DNA of 64,000 bases from JACDAN01 sp035535195 (GCA_035535195.1 DATLQK010000034.1:40739-104738); one strand, 5' to 3'. Numbered from the stretch's first letter, positions 49,864 through 58,585 are shown. Notes: a model not told the origin generated them from the letters alone. Translations and numbers: made by a program.

Positions 49864-49933
49864 TGGCTCGTCCAGCGATACATGCCGGCCCCTCGCCCGC
49901 GATCACGCGGCGCCAGAACCCACCCTCCTCCTC

Positions 49934-49955
49934 ACCAAGGTCTACTGACCTTGGT
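49934..49955 (+). terminator. Perfect 9-bp hairpin after miaB
   Basis: ACCAAGGTC (49934-49942) pairs with GACCTTGGT (49947-49955) around TACT. There is no T-tract. It sits between miaB and the phosphatase gene, arguing that the latter starts downstream, near 49981. Confidence 0.5.
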
Positions 49956-49980
49956 TCGTCGGAGTGCGGCCTCTGGCTTG

Positions 49981-50763
49981 GTGCTCGCGACCAAGGAGCT
50001 CGGCGGCATCACTGAACGAACCACCAGCCGCGACCTTGTCTGGGACGGGATCCTCAACGTCCGAGACCTCGGCGGGCATCCGACCGAGGACGGGCGCGAG
50101 ACGCAGTTCGGGCGGATCGTGCGCGCAGACAACATCCGGCGGCTGAGCGACGAAGGCTGGAGGTCGCTCGTCGACTACGGCATTCGGACGGTCGTCGACC
50201 TCCGGACCGAGGAGGAGCTCGACGCCGACCCGCCTGCCGAGCTCCCGGTCGACGTCCTCCACGTGCCGTTCATGACCGACGACCCGCTGATGTTCGAGCG
50301 CGCGGAGAAGGTCAGCGCCGCGGTGCATGACATCGCGACGGCAACGCGCGACGTCTACCTGATCTTCATCGAGGGCTCGCACGACAAGATCGTCAAGGTG
50401 ATCGAGGCTATCGTCGACGCCCCGGAGGGCGGTGTGGTCGTCCACTGCGCTGGCGGCAAGGACCGGACCGGCCTCACCGTCGCCTTCCTGCTCCGGATCG
50501 CGCGCCTGGGGCTCGACGAGATCGCCGCCGACTATGCGCTGAGCGAGGACCGCCTGCGGCCTCGCCACGAGCAGTGGCTGGCGGAGACGACGGACGAGAG
50601 GGAGCTAGAGCGGCTCAAGCGCATCATGCAGACGCCCGCCGCCTCGATGATCGGCGTCCTCGAGGAGCTCGAGCGCCGATACGGGACGATCGAGGGGTTT
50701 CTCCAGGCCGGCGGTGCCCCGCCGGACGTCGGCGAGCGCGTCCGCGCCCGCCTCCTTGACTGA
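49981..50763 (+). CDS. Tyrosine-protein phosphatase (Y_phosphatase3 type)
   Basis: About 260 residues from GTG 49981; the same frame is open further upstream, but a hairpin and Pro/Arg-rich sequence lie there. The family opening WDGILNVRDLGGHPTEDG, IRTVVDLRTEEEL and the catalytic loop HCAGGKDRTGL (Cys-x5-Arg) are intact. Such dual-specificity-like phosphatases act on phosphotyrosine or phosphoinositides, with unknown targets here. The end overlaps miaA by eight bases. Confidence 0.85.
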   Translation: MLATKELGGITERTTSRDLVWDGILNVRDLGGHPTEDGRETQFGRIVRADNIRRLSDEGWRSLVDYGIRTVVDLRTEEELDADPPAELPVDVLHVPFMTDDPLMFERAEKVSAAVHDIATATRDVYLIFIEGSHDKIVKVIEAIVDAPEGGVVVHCAGGKDRTGLTVAFLLRIARLGLDEIAADYALSEDRLRPRHEQWLAETTDERELERLKRIMQTPAASMIGVLEELERRYGTIEGFLQAGGAPPDVGERVRARLLD

Positions 50764-51640
50764 TCCCGCGGTCATCGCGATCTTCGGCCCGACCGCCTCG
50801 GGCAAGAGCACCGTTGCGGAGGCGCTCGCGGAGCGGATTCCGGCGCGGCTGATCTCCGCGGACGCGATGCAGGTCTACCGAGGCGTCCCGATCCTGACGA
50901 ACCAGTCCGACCATCCGACCGAGCTCGTCGCGATCTGGGGCCTAGACCACGAGTCGTCGGTGGGCGAGTACGCGCAGCTGGCGCACGAGGCCGTCGACCG
51001 GGCGCTGGCGGACGGCCTTGCGCCGGTTGTCGTTGGCGGAACCGGCCTCTACCTGCGGGCGGCGCTGGTCGAGCTCGACCTGCCGCCGGCGCCCCCGCCC
51101 GAAGCGCGCGAGCGCTGGGAGCGCGCTTACGACGAGCTCGGCCCGGAGGGGGCGTACGAGGCGCTCGCCGAGCGCGATCCCGACGCTGCCGAGCGCGTCC
51201 ATCCCAACGACCGGCGGCGGGTCGTGCGGGCGCTCGAGCTCGCCGAGGCCGGGTTCTCGCTCGCCCCGAGCGAAGGGCGCCTCTGGACGGACGAGACGCG
51301 GCATCCGACGGTGCTCGTCGGCCTCGAGGTGCCGAAGGCGGAGCTCGACCGCCGGATCGAGGAGCGTGCGAGAGCGATGGTGGAGCGCGGCGCGGAGGAG
51401 GAGGCGCGGCGCGCGCTGGCGGAGGCGATCTCCGCGACAGCGCGTTCGATCCACGGGCTGCGGGAGCTCTCCGGGTATCCGCCCGAGCAGGCGCTCGAGG
51501 AGCTTGTGCGGCGGACGACCCGATACGCGGCCTACCAGCGCAAGTGGATGCGGCGGCTTCCGGGCCTTGTTACCGTGCCCGCCGATCGCCCTCCGGGCGA
51601 GGTGGCGGATGCGATTCTCGAAGTGGCACGGGCTCGGTAA
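50756..51640 (+). CDS. miaA: tRNA dimethylallyltransferase
   Basis: 294 residues. MiaA adds a dimethylallyl group to A37 of tRNA. The P-loop IFGPTASGKST, the SADAMQVYRG motif, VVGGTGLYLRA and the C-terminal TRRYAAYQRKWMRR-like segment (seen as TTRYAAYQRKWMRRLPGL) are present. TTG 50756 was chosen because it directly precedes the P-loop strand and overlaps the phosphatase stop. The end overlaps the dapF-like gene by 32 bases. Confidence 0.93.
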   Translation: MTDPAVIAIFGPTASGKSTVAEALAERIPARLISADAMQVYRGVPILTNQSDHPTELVAIWGLDHESSVGEYAQLAHEAVDRALADGLAPVVVGGTGLYLRAALVELDLPPAPPPEARERWERAYDELGPEGAYEALAERDPDAAERVHPNDRRRVVRALELAEAGFSLAPSEGRLWTDETRHPTVLVGLEVPKAELDRRIEERARAMVERGAEEEARRALAEAISATARSIHGLRELSGYPPEQALEELVRRTTRYAAYQRKWMRRLPGLVTVPADRPPGEVADAILEVARAR

Positions 51641-52391
51641 CGACTACCTGCTGGTCCAGCGCGCGGACCTCGAGGCGCCGCTGACCCCTGTGCGGGTCCA
51701 GCTGCTGTGTGACTACCACTTCGGGATCGGCTCCGACGGCGTGCTCGAGGTGGTCTCGGCGAACGAGAATCAGGCCGAGGTGATCATCTGGAACCCCGAC
51801 GGATCGACGGCGGAGCTGTCCGGGAACGGCACCCGGATCGCCGCCCGCTGGCTCGCGCGCCGGAGCGGCGCGGACACCGTCCGGATCCAGGTCGGCCCGC
51901 GCGAAGTCGTGGCGCGCATGCGCAGCGGTTTGCAGGTCGAGCTGGACATGGGGAGGGTCGCCGTCGGCGAGCCGGAAATCCTCGAGGTGGACGACGAGAA
52001 GCTGGAGTTCACCCCGGCGTCGGTGGGGAATCCCCACGCCGTCGTCGAGCTCGAGCCGGCGCGCGAGGCGCTGCTCCGGCTAGGCCCGCTGATCGAGAAC
52101 CACGAGCGCTTCCCGGACCGCACCAACGTGCAGCTCGTCCGCGTCGACAGCCCGAGCGAGATCAGCGTCGGCGTCTGGGAGCGTGGGGCGGGGGAGACCC
52201 TGTCCTCGGGCACCAGCGCCGTGGCGACGGCGTCCGTCGCCGTCTCGCGCGGTTGGTGCTCGAGCCCCGTGACCGTCCACCTCGAAGGCGGCGACCTGCT
52301 CGTCGAGCTGGACGAGGACTGGAACGCGCGCCTGACCGGGCCGGCGCAGGAGATCTTTAGCGGCGAGACGGCCGAGGAGCTCGAGGCGTGA
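51609..52391 (+). CDS. dapF: Diaminopimelate epimerase homologue lacking both catalytic cysteines
   Basis: 260 residues with the full DapF fold signature: KWHGLGNDYLLV, FGIGSDG, WNPDGSTAELSGNGTR, ASVGNPHAVVE, RTNVQLV and WERGAGETLSSGTS. DapF interconverts LL- and meso-diaminopimelate with two cysteines acting as base and acid (Cys73 and Cys217 in E. coli). Here the first position is Ile77 (codon 51837-51839) and the second is Ser200 (codon 52206-52208). The rest of the active site is conserved, so the protein probably binds a diaminopimelate-like ligand but cannot use the normal two-Cys mechanism. It overlaps miaA and, by four bases, dapL. Confidence 0.85.
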   Translation: MRFSKWHGLGNDYLLVQRADLEAPLTPVRVQLLCDYHFGIGSDGVLEVVSANENQAEVIIWNPDGSTAELSGNGTRIAARWLARRSGADTVRIQVGPREVVARMRSGLQVELDMGRVAVGEPEILEVDDEKLEFTPASVGNPHAVVELEPAREALLRLGPLIENHERFPDRTNVQLVRVDSPSEISVGVWERGAGETLSSGTSAVATASVAVSRGWCSSPVTVHLEGGDLLVELDEDWNARLTGPAQEIFSGETAEELEA

Positions 52392-53566
52392 GGTTCGCGC
52401 GCCGCCTCGAGCAGGTGCCGCCCTACCTGTTCGCCGAGCTCGAGCGGAAGATCGAGGCGAAGTCGCGTGAGGGCATCGACGTGATCAGCCTCGGGATCGG
52501 CGATCCGGACCTCCCGACACCGCACGCGATCGTCGACGCTGCCGCCGAGGCGATGCGGGACCCCTCGACGCATCAGTACCCGACGAACCACGGGACGGAG
52601 GAGTTCCGCCGGACCGTCGCCGGCTTCTACCGCGACCGCTTCGGCGTCGACCTCGATCCCGCGAGCGAGGTCGTGCCGGCACTCGGGGGGAAGGAGGCGG
52701 TCGGTCACATCGCGATGGCGCTCCTCGACCCCGGCGACCTCGCGCTCAGCCCCGAGCCCGGCTATCCGCCATACACCTCCGGCCCCGTCTTCGCGGGCGG
52801 CGAGATCCACTACCTCCCCCTGACCGAAAAGAACCTCTTCTTCCCCGACCTCGAAGCGATCCCCGAGGACGTCGCCGAGCGCGCCAACCTCCTCTACCTC
52901 GACTATCCGAACAACCCGACCGGCGCGGTGGTGCCTGACGGGGCCTTCGAGCGCGCGGTCGAGTTCGGCCGGCGCCACGACCTCGTCGTCGTGCACGACA
53001 ACGCCTACTCGGAGGTCACCTTCGACGGATACGTCGCCCCCAGCTTCCTCGAGACGCCGGGCGCGAAAGAGGTCGGCGTCGAGATCTTCTCGCTCTCGAA
53101 GGGCTGGAACATGACCGGGTGGCGCTCGGCCTTGGTCGCCGGGAACGCGGAGGTGGTCGAGCGGTTCCGCCAGCTCAAGTCCAACCTCGACTCCGGTCTC
53201 TTCGAGGCGATCCAGCGCGCGTCGGTCGTCGCACTCACGGCGGAGCGGGACTTCCCGCGACAGATGTCGGAGGTCTACGCGCGGCGCCGCGACCTCCTCG
53301 TCGAGGCACTCGCGGGCATCGGGCTCGACGTCGAGCCGCCACGGGCGACGCCGTACTTCTGGGTGCGCGTGCCGGAGGGCCACACCTCGGAGTCGTTCGC
53401 GACGCTCGTCCTCGAGCAGGCGAACGTCGTCGTCTCGCCGGGCACCGGCTACGGCGAGAGCGGGGAAGGTTTCGTGCGCCTCTCGCTGACCGTCCCGGAC
53501 GACCGCCTGGAGGAGGCCGTCCGCCGGATCGAAAGCTCGCTGCGCGCGTCCATAATCCAGGCGTGA
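52388..53566 (+). CDS. dapL: LL-diaminopimelate aminotransferase-like PLP enzyme
   Basis: 392 residues, a fold-type I aminotransferase. Visible: ISLGIGDPDLPTPHAIV, the PNNPTGAVV loop, VVHDNAYSEVTFDGY and the PLP-binding Lys in SLSKGWNMTGWR. DapL converts tetrahydrodipicolinate directly to LL-diaminopimelate, bypassing the acylated route. The assignment rests on the sequence type plus linkage to the dapF homologue and on dapA/dapB elsewhere in the window. GTG 52388 overlaps the dapF stop. A general aspartate/alanine aminotransferase remains possible. Confidence 0.82.
   Translation: MRFARRLEQVPPYLFAELERKIEAKSREGIDVISLGIGDPDLPTPHAIVDAAAEAMRDPSTHQYPTNHGTEEFRRTVAGFYRDRFGVDLDPASEVVPALGGKEAVGHIAMALLDPGDLALSPEPGYPPYTSGPVFAGGEIHYLPLTEKNLFFPDLEAIPEDVAERANLLYLDYPNNPTGAVVPDGAFERAVEFGRRHDLVVVHDNAYSEVTFDGYVAPSFLETPGAKEVGVEIFSLSKGWNMTGWRSALVAGNAEVVERFRQLKSNLDSGLFEAIQRASVVALTAERDFPRQMSEVYARRRDLLVEALAGIGLDVEPPRATPYFWVRVPEGHTSESFATLVLEQANVVVSPGTGYGESGEGFVRLSLTVPDDRLEEAVRRIESSLRASIIQA
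53551..53556 (+). promoter_or_regulatory. -10-like box CATAAT, 6 bases before the hflX GTG
   Basis: CATAAT matches TATAAT at five positions and stands six bases before GTG 53563, inside the last codons of dapL. It would give hflX a leaderless transcript independent of the upstream operon. Confidence 0.45.
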
Positions 53567-54864
53567 CCAGACAGCCCGACCCGGCGCCGAGCGCTCAGCC
53601 CGAGCGCGGCTTCATCACGGCCGTCCTGGCGCAGGGCGCCGACCCCGACCGCGAGCTTGCTGAGGTCGAGGAGCTCGCGCAGACCGCAGGCGTCGAGCCG
53701 GTCGGCCGGCTCGTCCAGCACCGGGCTCAGCCGGACCGCCGGTCCTACGTCGGGAAAGGGAAGCTCGAGGAGCTGAAGCACGCGTTCCAGGAGTCGGGCG
53801 CCGAGTCCCTGATCGTCGACGACGAGATCAGCCCGCCGCAGCAGCGGCTGCTCGAGGACACGCTGAAGGCCCGTGTAATCGACCGGACGCAGCTGATTCT
53901 CGACATCTTCGCCCAGCACGCCCACAGCGCCGAGGGCAAGCTCCAGGTCGAGCTCGCGCAGCTCCAGTACAACCTCCCGCGCATGCGGGGCCTGTGGCAG
54001 CACCTCGAGCGTCTTGGCGGCGGCGTCGGGACGCGTGGCCCGGGCGAGTCGCAGCTCGAGACCGACCGCCGGCTGGCGCGCAGGCGCGTCACGCTGCTCC
54101 AGCGGCGCCTCGAGGCGCTGCGCCGGCAGCGCGAGACGCGGCGGCGTGAGCGGCTCCGGACGGAGACGCCGACGGTCGCGCTCGCCGGGTACACGAACGT
54201 CGGCAAGTCGACGCTCCTGAACGCGCTCACGGACGCGCACGTCTCGGTCCACGACCGTCTCTTCGAGACGCTCGATCCGACCACGCGAGCCTTCGAGCAC
54301 GACGGGCGCCGGTATCTCCTCACGGACACGGTCGGCTTCATCCGGCGGCTGCCTCACGACCTCGTCGAGGGCTTCGCGGCGACGCTCGAGGAGACGCTGT
54401 CGGCGGAGCTCGTGCTGCACGTGCTCGACGCGTCGGTACCGGACGAGGAGATCGACCAGATGGTCGCTGCGGTGGACGAGGTGCTGGGCGAGATCGGCGC
54501 GGCGGAGCTGCCCGTCGAGCTCGTGCTGAACAAGATCGACGCTGTCGACCCACTGACTCGGCGGCGGCTCGCGAATCGCTTTCCCGGCGCGCTCCAGATC
54601 TCGGCGCTGACGGACGAGGGCCTCCGGGAGCTGCGTGCACGGGTCGCAGAGCGATTCTCGGAGCGGTTCGAGCTCGTCCGGCTGCTCGTTCCCTACGAGG
54701 AGGGCGCGAAGCTGGCCGAGCTCTACGGCCTTGGAACGCCGATCGACGAGCGCGAGGACACGGCGGAGGGCGTCTTCATCCGCGCCAAACTCCCGCGCCG
54801 CGAGCTGCCGCGGTTTGCGCCGTACCTGATCGCCGACTCGGAGTCCCACAGGGCGCTTCGGTGA
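53563..54864 (+). CDS. hflX: GTPase HflX
   Basis: 433 residues. HflX splits stalled ribosomes under stress. The N-terminal HflX domain (YVGKGKLEELKHAF, RTQLILDIFAQHA, LPRMRGLWQHLERLGGG, GPGESQLETDRR) and the coiled linker precede the G domain with AGYTNVGKSTLLNAL, the DTVGFIRRLPHDL G3 loop and NKID. GTG 53563 overlaps the dapL stop by four bases. The long open frame upstream is a shadow of dapL. Confidence 0.94.
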   Translation: MTRQPDPAPSAQPERGFITAVLAQGADPDRELAEVEELAQTAGVEPVGRLVQHRAQPDRRSYVGKGKLEELKHAFQESGAESLIVDDEISPPQQRLLEDTLKARVIDRTQLILDIFAQHAHSAEGKLQVELAQLQYNLPRMRGLWQHLERLGGGVGTRGPGESQLETDRRLARRRVTLLQRRLEALRRQRETRRRERLRTETPTVALAGYTNVGKSTLLNALTDAHVSVHDRLFETLDPTTRAFEHDGRRYLLTDTVGFIRRLPHDLVEGFAATLEETLSAELVLHVLDASVPDEEIDQMVAAVDEVLGEIGAAELPVELVLNKIDAVDPLTRRRLANRFPGALQISALTDEGLRELRARVAERFSERFELVRLLVPYEEGAKLAELYGLGTPIDEREDTAEGVFIRAKLPRRELPRFAPYLIADSESHRALR

Positions 54865-55292
54865 TCGAGCTCCCGGTCCGCCGCCTCCGGGAGGACGCGA
54901 CCCTGCCGGCGCAGGCCTACACCGGGGACGCGGGCTTCGACCTCGCCGCCTGCGAGCACCACGAGGTGGCGCCGGGGGAGCGGGCGGTGATCCCGACCGG
55001 TCTCGCCGTGGAGATCCCGGATGGCTACGGCGGCTTCGTGCTGCCGCGGTCCGGCCTGGCCGCGAGGCACGGGATCACGATCCTGAACGCGCCGGGGCTG
55101 ATCGACTCCGGCTACCGCGGCGAGGTCAAGGTCGTCTTCCACAACACGGCGAGAGAGACCTTCGTCGTCGAGCCGGGGATGCGCATCGCTCAGCTCGTAG
55201 TGCTGCCGGTCCCTGGGGTAGCGCTCGTCGAGCAGGACGAGTTGGCCGCGAGCGAGCGGGGCGAGCGCGGCTTCGGCTCGTCCAAGGCCTAG
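54861..55292 (+). CDS. dut: Deoxyuridine 5'-triphosphate nucleotidohydrolase
   Basis: 143 residues, the trimeric dUTPase length. The five motifs are visible: AGFDLAACE (as GDAGFDLAA), PRSGLAARHG, NAPGLIDSGYRGE, MRIAQLVV and the C-terminal ERGERGFGSS. dUTPase removes dUTP and supplies dUMP. GTG 54861 overlaps the hflX stop. The Nudix gene starts two bases after its end. Confidence 0.95.
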   Translation: MIELPVRRLREDATLPAQAYTGDAGFDLAACEHHEVAPGERAVIPTGLAVEIPDGYGGFVLPRSGLAARHGITILNAPGLIDSGYRGEVKVVFHNTARETFVVEPGMRIAQLVVLPVPGVALVEQDELAASERGERGFGSSKA

Positions 55293-55294
55293 CC

Positions 55295-55753
55295 ATGGGC
55301 GTCGAGCCGCGGATCCGGGTCTCCGCGATCCTCCGGCGTGAGGATCGGATCCTGCTCTGCCGCCACGAGAAAGGCGGGAAGGAGTACTGGCTCCTGCCGG
55401 GCGGCGGCGTGAACTCCGGTGAGAGCCTCGTCGACGCGCTCCATCGCGAGCTGCGGGAAGAGGTCGGCATCGCGGAGGAGCTGCCCGTCGAGGGCCCCGT
55501 CGCGATCGTGGACTCGATCTCGCCGCAGCGCAGCTTCGCGGCGAAGCACGTCGTGCACATCATCTTCGCGGGCGACCTCGGCAAGCGCTCCCTCGAGGCG
55601 GCGTTCTCCGTGGACGAGGCCGTGCGGGGCCACCGGATGTTCGGCGTGGGGGAGCTGGACGAGGTCGTGCTCCACCCGCCGATCCAGCGGTTCCTCGCGA
55701 GATGGCGGCCGGCCGACCCGGTCGTGTACCTGGGCCCGCTCTGGGCTCCCTGA
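55295..55753 (+). CDS. Nudix hydrolase
   Basis: 152 residues. A canonical Nudix box (GGGVNSGESLVDALHRELRE followed by EVGI) is present with all metal-binding Glu. The opening RVSAILRREDRILLCRHEK resembles ADP-ribose or nucleotide pyrophosphatases. Adjacent to dut, a nucleotide-pool cleaning role is plausible but the substrate is unknown. GAGGAGG at 55753-55760 follows its stop and may serve no gene directly. Confidence 0.88.
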   Translation: MGVEPRIRVSAILRREDRILLCRHEKGGKEYWLLPGGGVNSGESLVDALHRELREEVGIAEELPVEGPVAIVDSISPQRSFAAKHVVHIIFAGDLGKRSLEAAFSVDEAVRGHRMFGVGELDEVVLHPPIQRFLARWRPADPVVYLGPLWAP

Positions 55754-55790
55754 GAGGAGGGTCGGGCCCGGCACTCCCGCTGCCGATGCG

Positions 55791-56450
55791 ATGCGAATGG
55801 CCGCCCGTCTGCTCGCCGCCCTGCTCGCGGCCCTGGTGCTCGTCTCCGCGGCGCTCGCGGCGACCGATCCCCGGGCCGAGAAGCGTCGGCTCCGGCCCGC
55901 CGACGTGGCGCTCGCGAAGCGGACGAACCTCAAGCTCTCCGAGCTCGGGGCGGGCTGGCGGACCTTTCCCGCGTCAGGCCAGTCCGGGAGCCCGCCCTCC
56001 TGCCCGGGCTACCGGCCCGACTTCTCGCGCTTCACGATCACGGGCGAGTCGGTTGCGGCCTACGTGAGCTCGACCGGGTCCTCGATCGTGTCGTCGGTGC
56101 AGGTCTATCGGTCTCGCACCGAGGCCGCGGGGGACTTCCGGCTAGGTGTCAGGCCGGGCTTCGCGCGGTGCCTCGACCGGATGTTCGAGACGGACATCGC
56201 CAGGAGCGCCGGCGGCCGTGGCACGACGCTCTCCTCGCGGATGGTCGCGAGCCCGCGTGCCGGGGAGCGCGCTGCCTGGTTCCGCCTCGTCGGCCGCCTC
56301 ACCGTCCGTGGCACGACGATCCCGGTGTACATGGACTTCCTTGCCGTGCAACAGGGGCGGTCACAAGCGGGCCTGGTCTTCACGGGCCTCGGTGGCCCAC
56401 AGCGCGGCCAGGTTGCGCTCGCGCGGCGCCTCGCCGCCCGGATGCGCTAG
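55791..56450 (+). CDS. Secreted protein of unknown function
   Basis: 219 residues from ATG 55791 (or 55797). An N-terminal Sec signal (MAARLLAALLAALVLVSAALA) is followed by a domain of about 190 residues containing a few Cys (CPGY and GFARCLDRMF) and a central SSVQVYRSRTEAAGDFR segment that looks like an alpha/beta substrate-free domain. No known family is recognised. It follows the Nudix gene by 37 bases without a well-placed ribosome binding site and converges on gatD. Confidence 0.65.
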   Translation: MRMAARLLAALLAALVLVSAALAATDPRAEKRRLRPADVALAKRTNLKLSELGAGWRTFPASGQSGSPPSCPGYRPDFSRFTITGESVAAYVSSTGSSIVSSVQVYRSRTEAAGDFRLGVRPGFARCLDRMFETDIARSAGGRGTTLSSRMVASPRAGERAAWFRLVGRLTVRGTTIPVYMDFLAVQQGRSQAGLVFTGLGGPQRGQVALARRLAARMR

Positions 56451-57200
56451 CTAGTAGCGCCCGCCGCGGGCGTGGGCCCGCGAGGCGGAGACGGCGTGCG
56501 CCTCGGCCTCGAGGCCGTCGTCGAGCGGCGGGAGCTCCTCCGGCTCGGCGCCCGTTCGATGCCCCAGCGCCTGCGCGAGCAGCCAGTCGGCGAGCCACGG
56601 GTTCCGCGGCAAAAGGGGCCCGTGGAGATACGTCCCGATCGCACGGCCGACCCGGCAGCCCTCGAATGCGCTTTCGCCGTCGTTCCCGAACCCGGCCATG
56701 ACCCGGCCGAGCGGCTCGGCGCCCGCATCGAGGATCGTGCGACCGGCGTGGTTCTCGAACCCGGCCAGGGTTCGTACCCGCCCCGGCTCGAGCTCGCACT
56801 CGAGCAGCACGTCGCCGATCATCCGCCGCTCGCCGGCGACCGTGTGGTGCGGGAACAGCCCGACGCCCGGCAGCTCCGCTCCGGTCCGCTCGCGGTAGAA
56901 GCGCCCGAGCAGCTGATAGCCGCCGCAGACCGCCAGCAGCGCCGCGCCGCCCTCGACCGCCTCGACGAGACCCGGCTTCCCGGCGAGGTCCGCCGCGATC
57001 AGGGCCTGCTCGCGGTCCTGCCCGCCGCCGACGTAGACGAGGTCGTGATCGCCGGGGCGGACTTCTTGCCCGACGCCGATCGACTCGACCTCGAGCTCAT
57101 GGCCGCGCCAGGCCGCCCGTCGCGCGAAGACGGCGATGTTGCCGCGGTCGGCGTAGATGTTGAGGTAGTCGGGGTAGAGATGGGCGACCCGGATCTTCAT
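56451..57200 (-). CDS. gatD: Lipid II isoglutaminyl synthase, glutamine amidotransferase subunit
   Basis: 249 residues. GatD supplies ammonia to MurT for amidation of the stem D-glutamate of lipid II. The CobB/CobQ-type amidotransferase has the nucleophile Cys92 in LLAVCGGYQLLG and His193 in IGTYLHGPLLPRNPWLAD. The start VAHLYPDYLNIYADRGN is typical of GatD. ATG 57200 overlaps the murT stop by four bases, matching the conserved murT-gatD pair. The stop abuts the convergent secreted-protein gene with no spacing. Confidence 0.93.
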   Translation of the reverse strand: MKIRVAHLYPDYLNIYADRGNIAVFARRAAWRGHELEVESIGVGQEVRPGDHDLVYVGGGQDREQALIAADLAGKPGLVEAVEGGAALLAVCGGYQLLGRFYRERTGAELPGVGLFPHHTVAGERRMIGDVLLECELEPGRVRTLAGFENHAGRTILDAGAEPLGRVMAGFGNDGESAFEGCRVGRAIGTYLHGPLLPRNPWLADWLLAQALGHRTGAEPEELPPLDDGLEAEAHAVSASRAHARGGRY

Positions 57201-58573
57201 GCCGCCTGCTCCCAGTAGGGCTTTGCGAAGCCCCGGTCGGTGACGATGCGGCGCAGGCGGAGCATCGCGGTGTAGGTCGGGATCACCACGAGCTCCGACC
57301 CCTCGGGCGCGAGGTCGAGGCCGCGGTCGAGGCCTCGTTCGAGCTCCGGCACGACATCGATCGCGTCCGGGTCGAAGCCGGCGTACTTGAAGCGGAGCGC
57401 GAGCTCCGCGGCGCGCTCACCGGTCAGGACGACCCGCTCGAGACGCTCGAGCAGCGGTTCGAAGTCCACGTCCCAGATCCACGAGACATCGCGGCCGTCG
57501 GCGATCCCGTCGTTCAGCGCGAGCACGGCGAGCCGAGGCGCTCCACCGGCGACCAGCGTCCGGACGACCTCGTTCGCGCCCGTCGGATTCTTCACCAGGA
57601 GCATCAGCAACCGCCGGTCGCCCAGGTCGAGACGCTCGAAACGGCCGAAGGCTGGGGTGAACCGCTCGAGGCCGTCCTGGACCTCGTCGTGCGTGGCGCC
57701 CAGCACCCGGGAGAGCGCCGCCGCGGCGAGCGCGTTGTAGACGTTGTAGAGACCCGGCAGGGCGAGCCGGACCGGCAAGGCCCGCTCGGCGTCCACGAGC
57801 TCGAACCGAACCGCGTCGAGGCCCTCGAGCGAGATCGAGCGCGCCACGAGGTCGAGCGGCGGGCGTGAGTGGCCGCAAGCCGGGCAGCGGTAGTTGCCGA
57901 GATGACCGACATATGCGGCGGCGTACTCGTACGGCGTCCCGCAGCGCAGGCACCACTTCGAGTCGGCTGCGTGCTGGAGCGCAGGCACGGCCTGGCTCGG
58001 GTCATCCAGCCCGTAGACGATGCTCCCGTCGCGCTCGCGCGCCAGGTCGCCGACCTGAGGGTCGTCGCCGTTCACGACGAGCGTGGTGTCTGCGCCCAGC
58101 GCCTCGACTGCCCGGCGCCAGCGCTCGGCGACGAGTTCGAGCTCCCCGTACCGGTCGAGCTGGTCGCGGAAGAGGTTCCCGAGCGCGAGAGCGCGTGGCC
58201 GGACCCGCCGCGCGACCTCGGGCAGAGCCGCCTCGTCGACCTCGAAGAGGCCGAGCTCGCCGCCGCGGGACGAGAGGAGGGTGGAGGCGACCCCGGAGAC
58301 GAGGTTGGCGCCCGACGAGTTGTGTGCAAGGCGCGTGCGCCCGCCGATGATCTCGGCCACCATCGCCGCGGTCGTGGTCTTGCCGTTCGTGGCGGAGACG
58401 AGCGCCGTACCGAGCGGGAGCCGCCGGGCGAGCTGCTCGACGGCGTCCGGGCTCAGGAACCCGAGAACCTTTCCCGGCACCGTGGTTCCGCCGCCCCGCC
58501 GGGCGAGCCTCGACAGGCCGCCGGCGGCCCGTGCGGCAGCCACTCCGGCGGCTAGGGGCAGGCGCGGACGCAC
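57197..58573 (-). CDS. murT: Lipid II isoglutaminyl synthase, Mur-ligase subunit
   Basis: 458 residues. MurT activates the D-Glu gamma-carboxylate of lipid II for amidation. The Mur-ligase ATP loop SATNGKTTTAAMVAEI, the inserted Cys4 zinc ribbon (CLRCGTPYEY and CPACGHSRPPLD) and the C-terminal DUF1727 domain (LALNDGIADGRDVSWIWD) are all present. GTG 58573 has a -10-like TAGATT six bases upstream. Presence of MurT/GatD implies an amidated peptidoglycan. Confidence 0.94.
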   Translation of the reverse strand: MRPRLPLAAGVAAARAAGGLSRLARRGGGTTVPGKVLGFLSPDAVEQLARRLPLGTALVSATNGKTTTAAMVAEIIGGRTRLAHNSSGANLVSGVASTLLSSRGGELGLFEVDEAALPEVARRVRPRALALGNLFRDQLDRYGELELVAERWRRAVEALGADTTLVVNGDDPQVGDLARERDGSIVYGLDDPSQAVPALQHAADSKWCLRCGTPYEYAAAYVGHLGNYRCPACGHSRPPLDLVARSISLEGLDAVRFELVDAERALPVRLALPGLYNVYNALAAAALSRVLGATHDEVQDGLERFTPAFGRFERLDLGDRRLLMLLVKNPTGANEVVRTLVAGGAPRLAVLALNDGIADGRDVSWIWDVDFEPLLERLERVVLTGERAAELALRFKYAGFDPDAIDVVPELERGLDRGLDLAPEGSELVVIPTYTAMLRLRRIVTDRGFAKPYWEQAA

Positions 58574-58579
58574 GCGCTG

Positions 58580-58585
58580 AATCTA
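58580..58585 (-). promoter_or_regulatory. -10-like box TAGATT, 6 bases before the murT GTG
   Basis: On the minus strand TAGATT is followed by six bases and then GTG 58573. It is the same arrangement as in the plus-strand examples, and no ribosome binding site is present. Confidence 0.45.
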
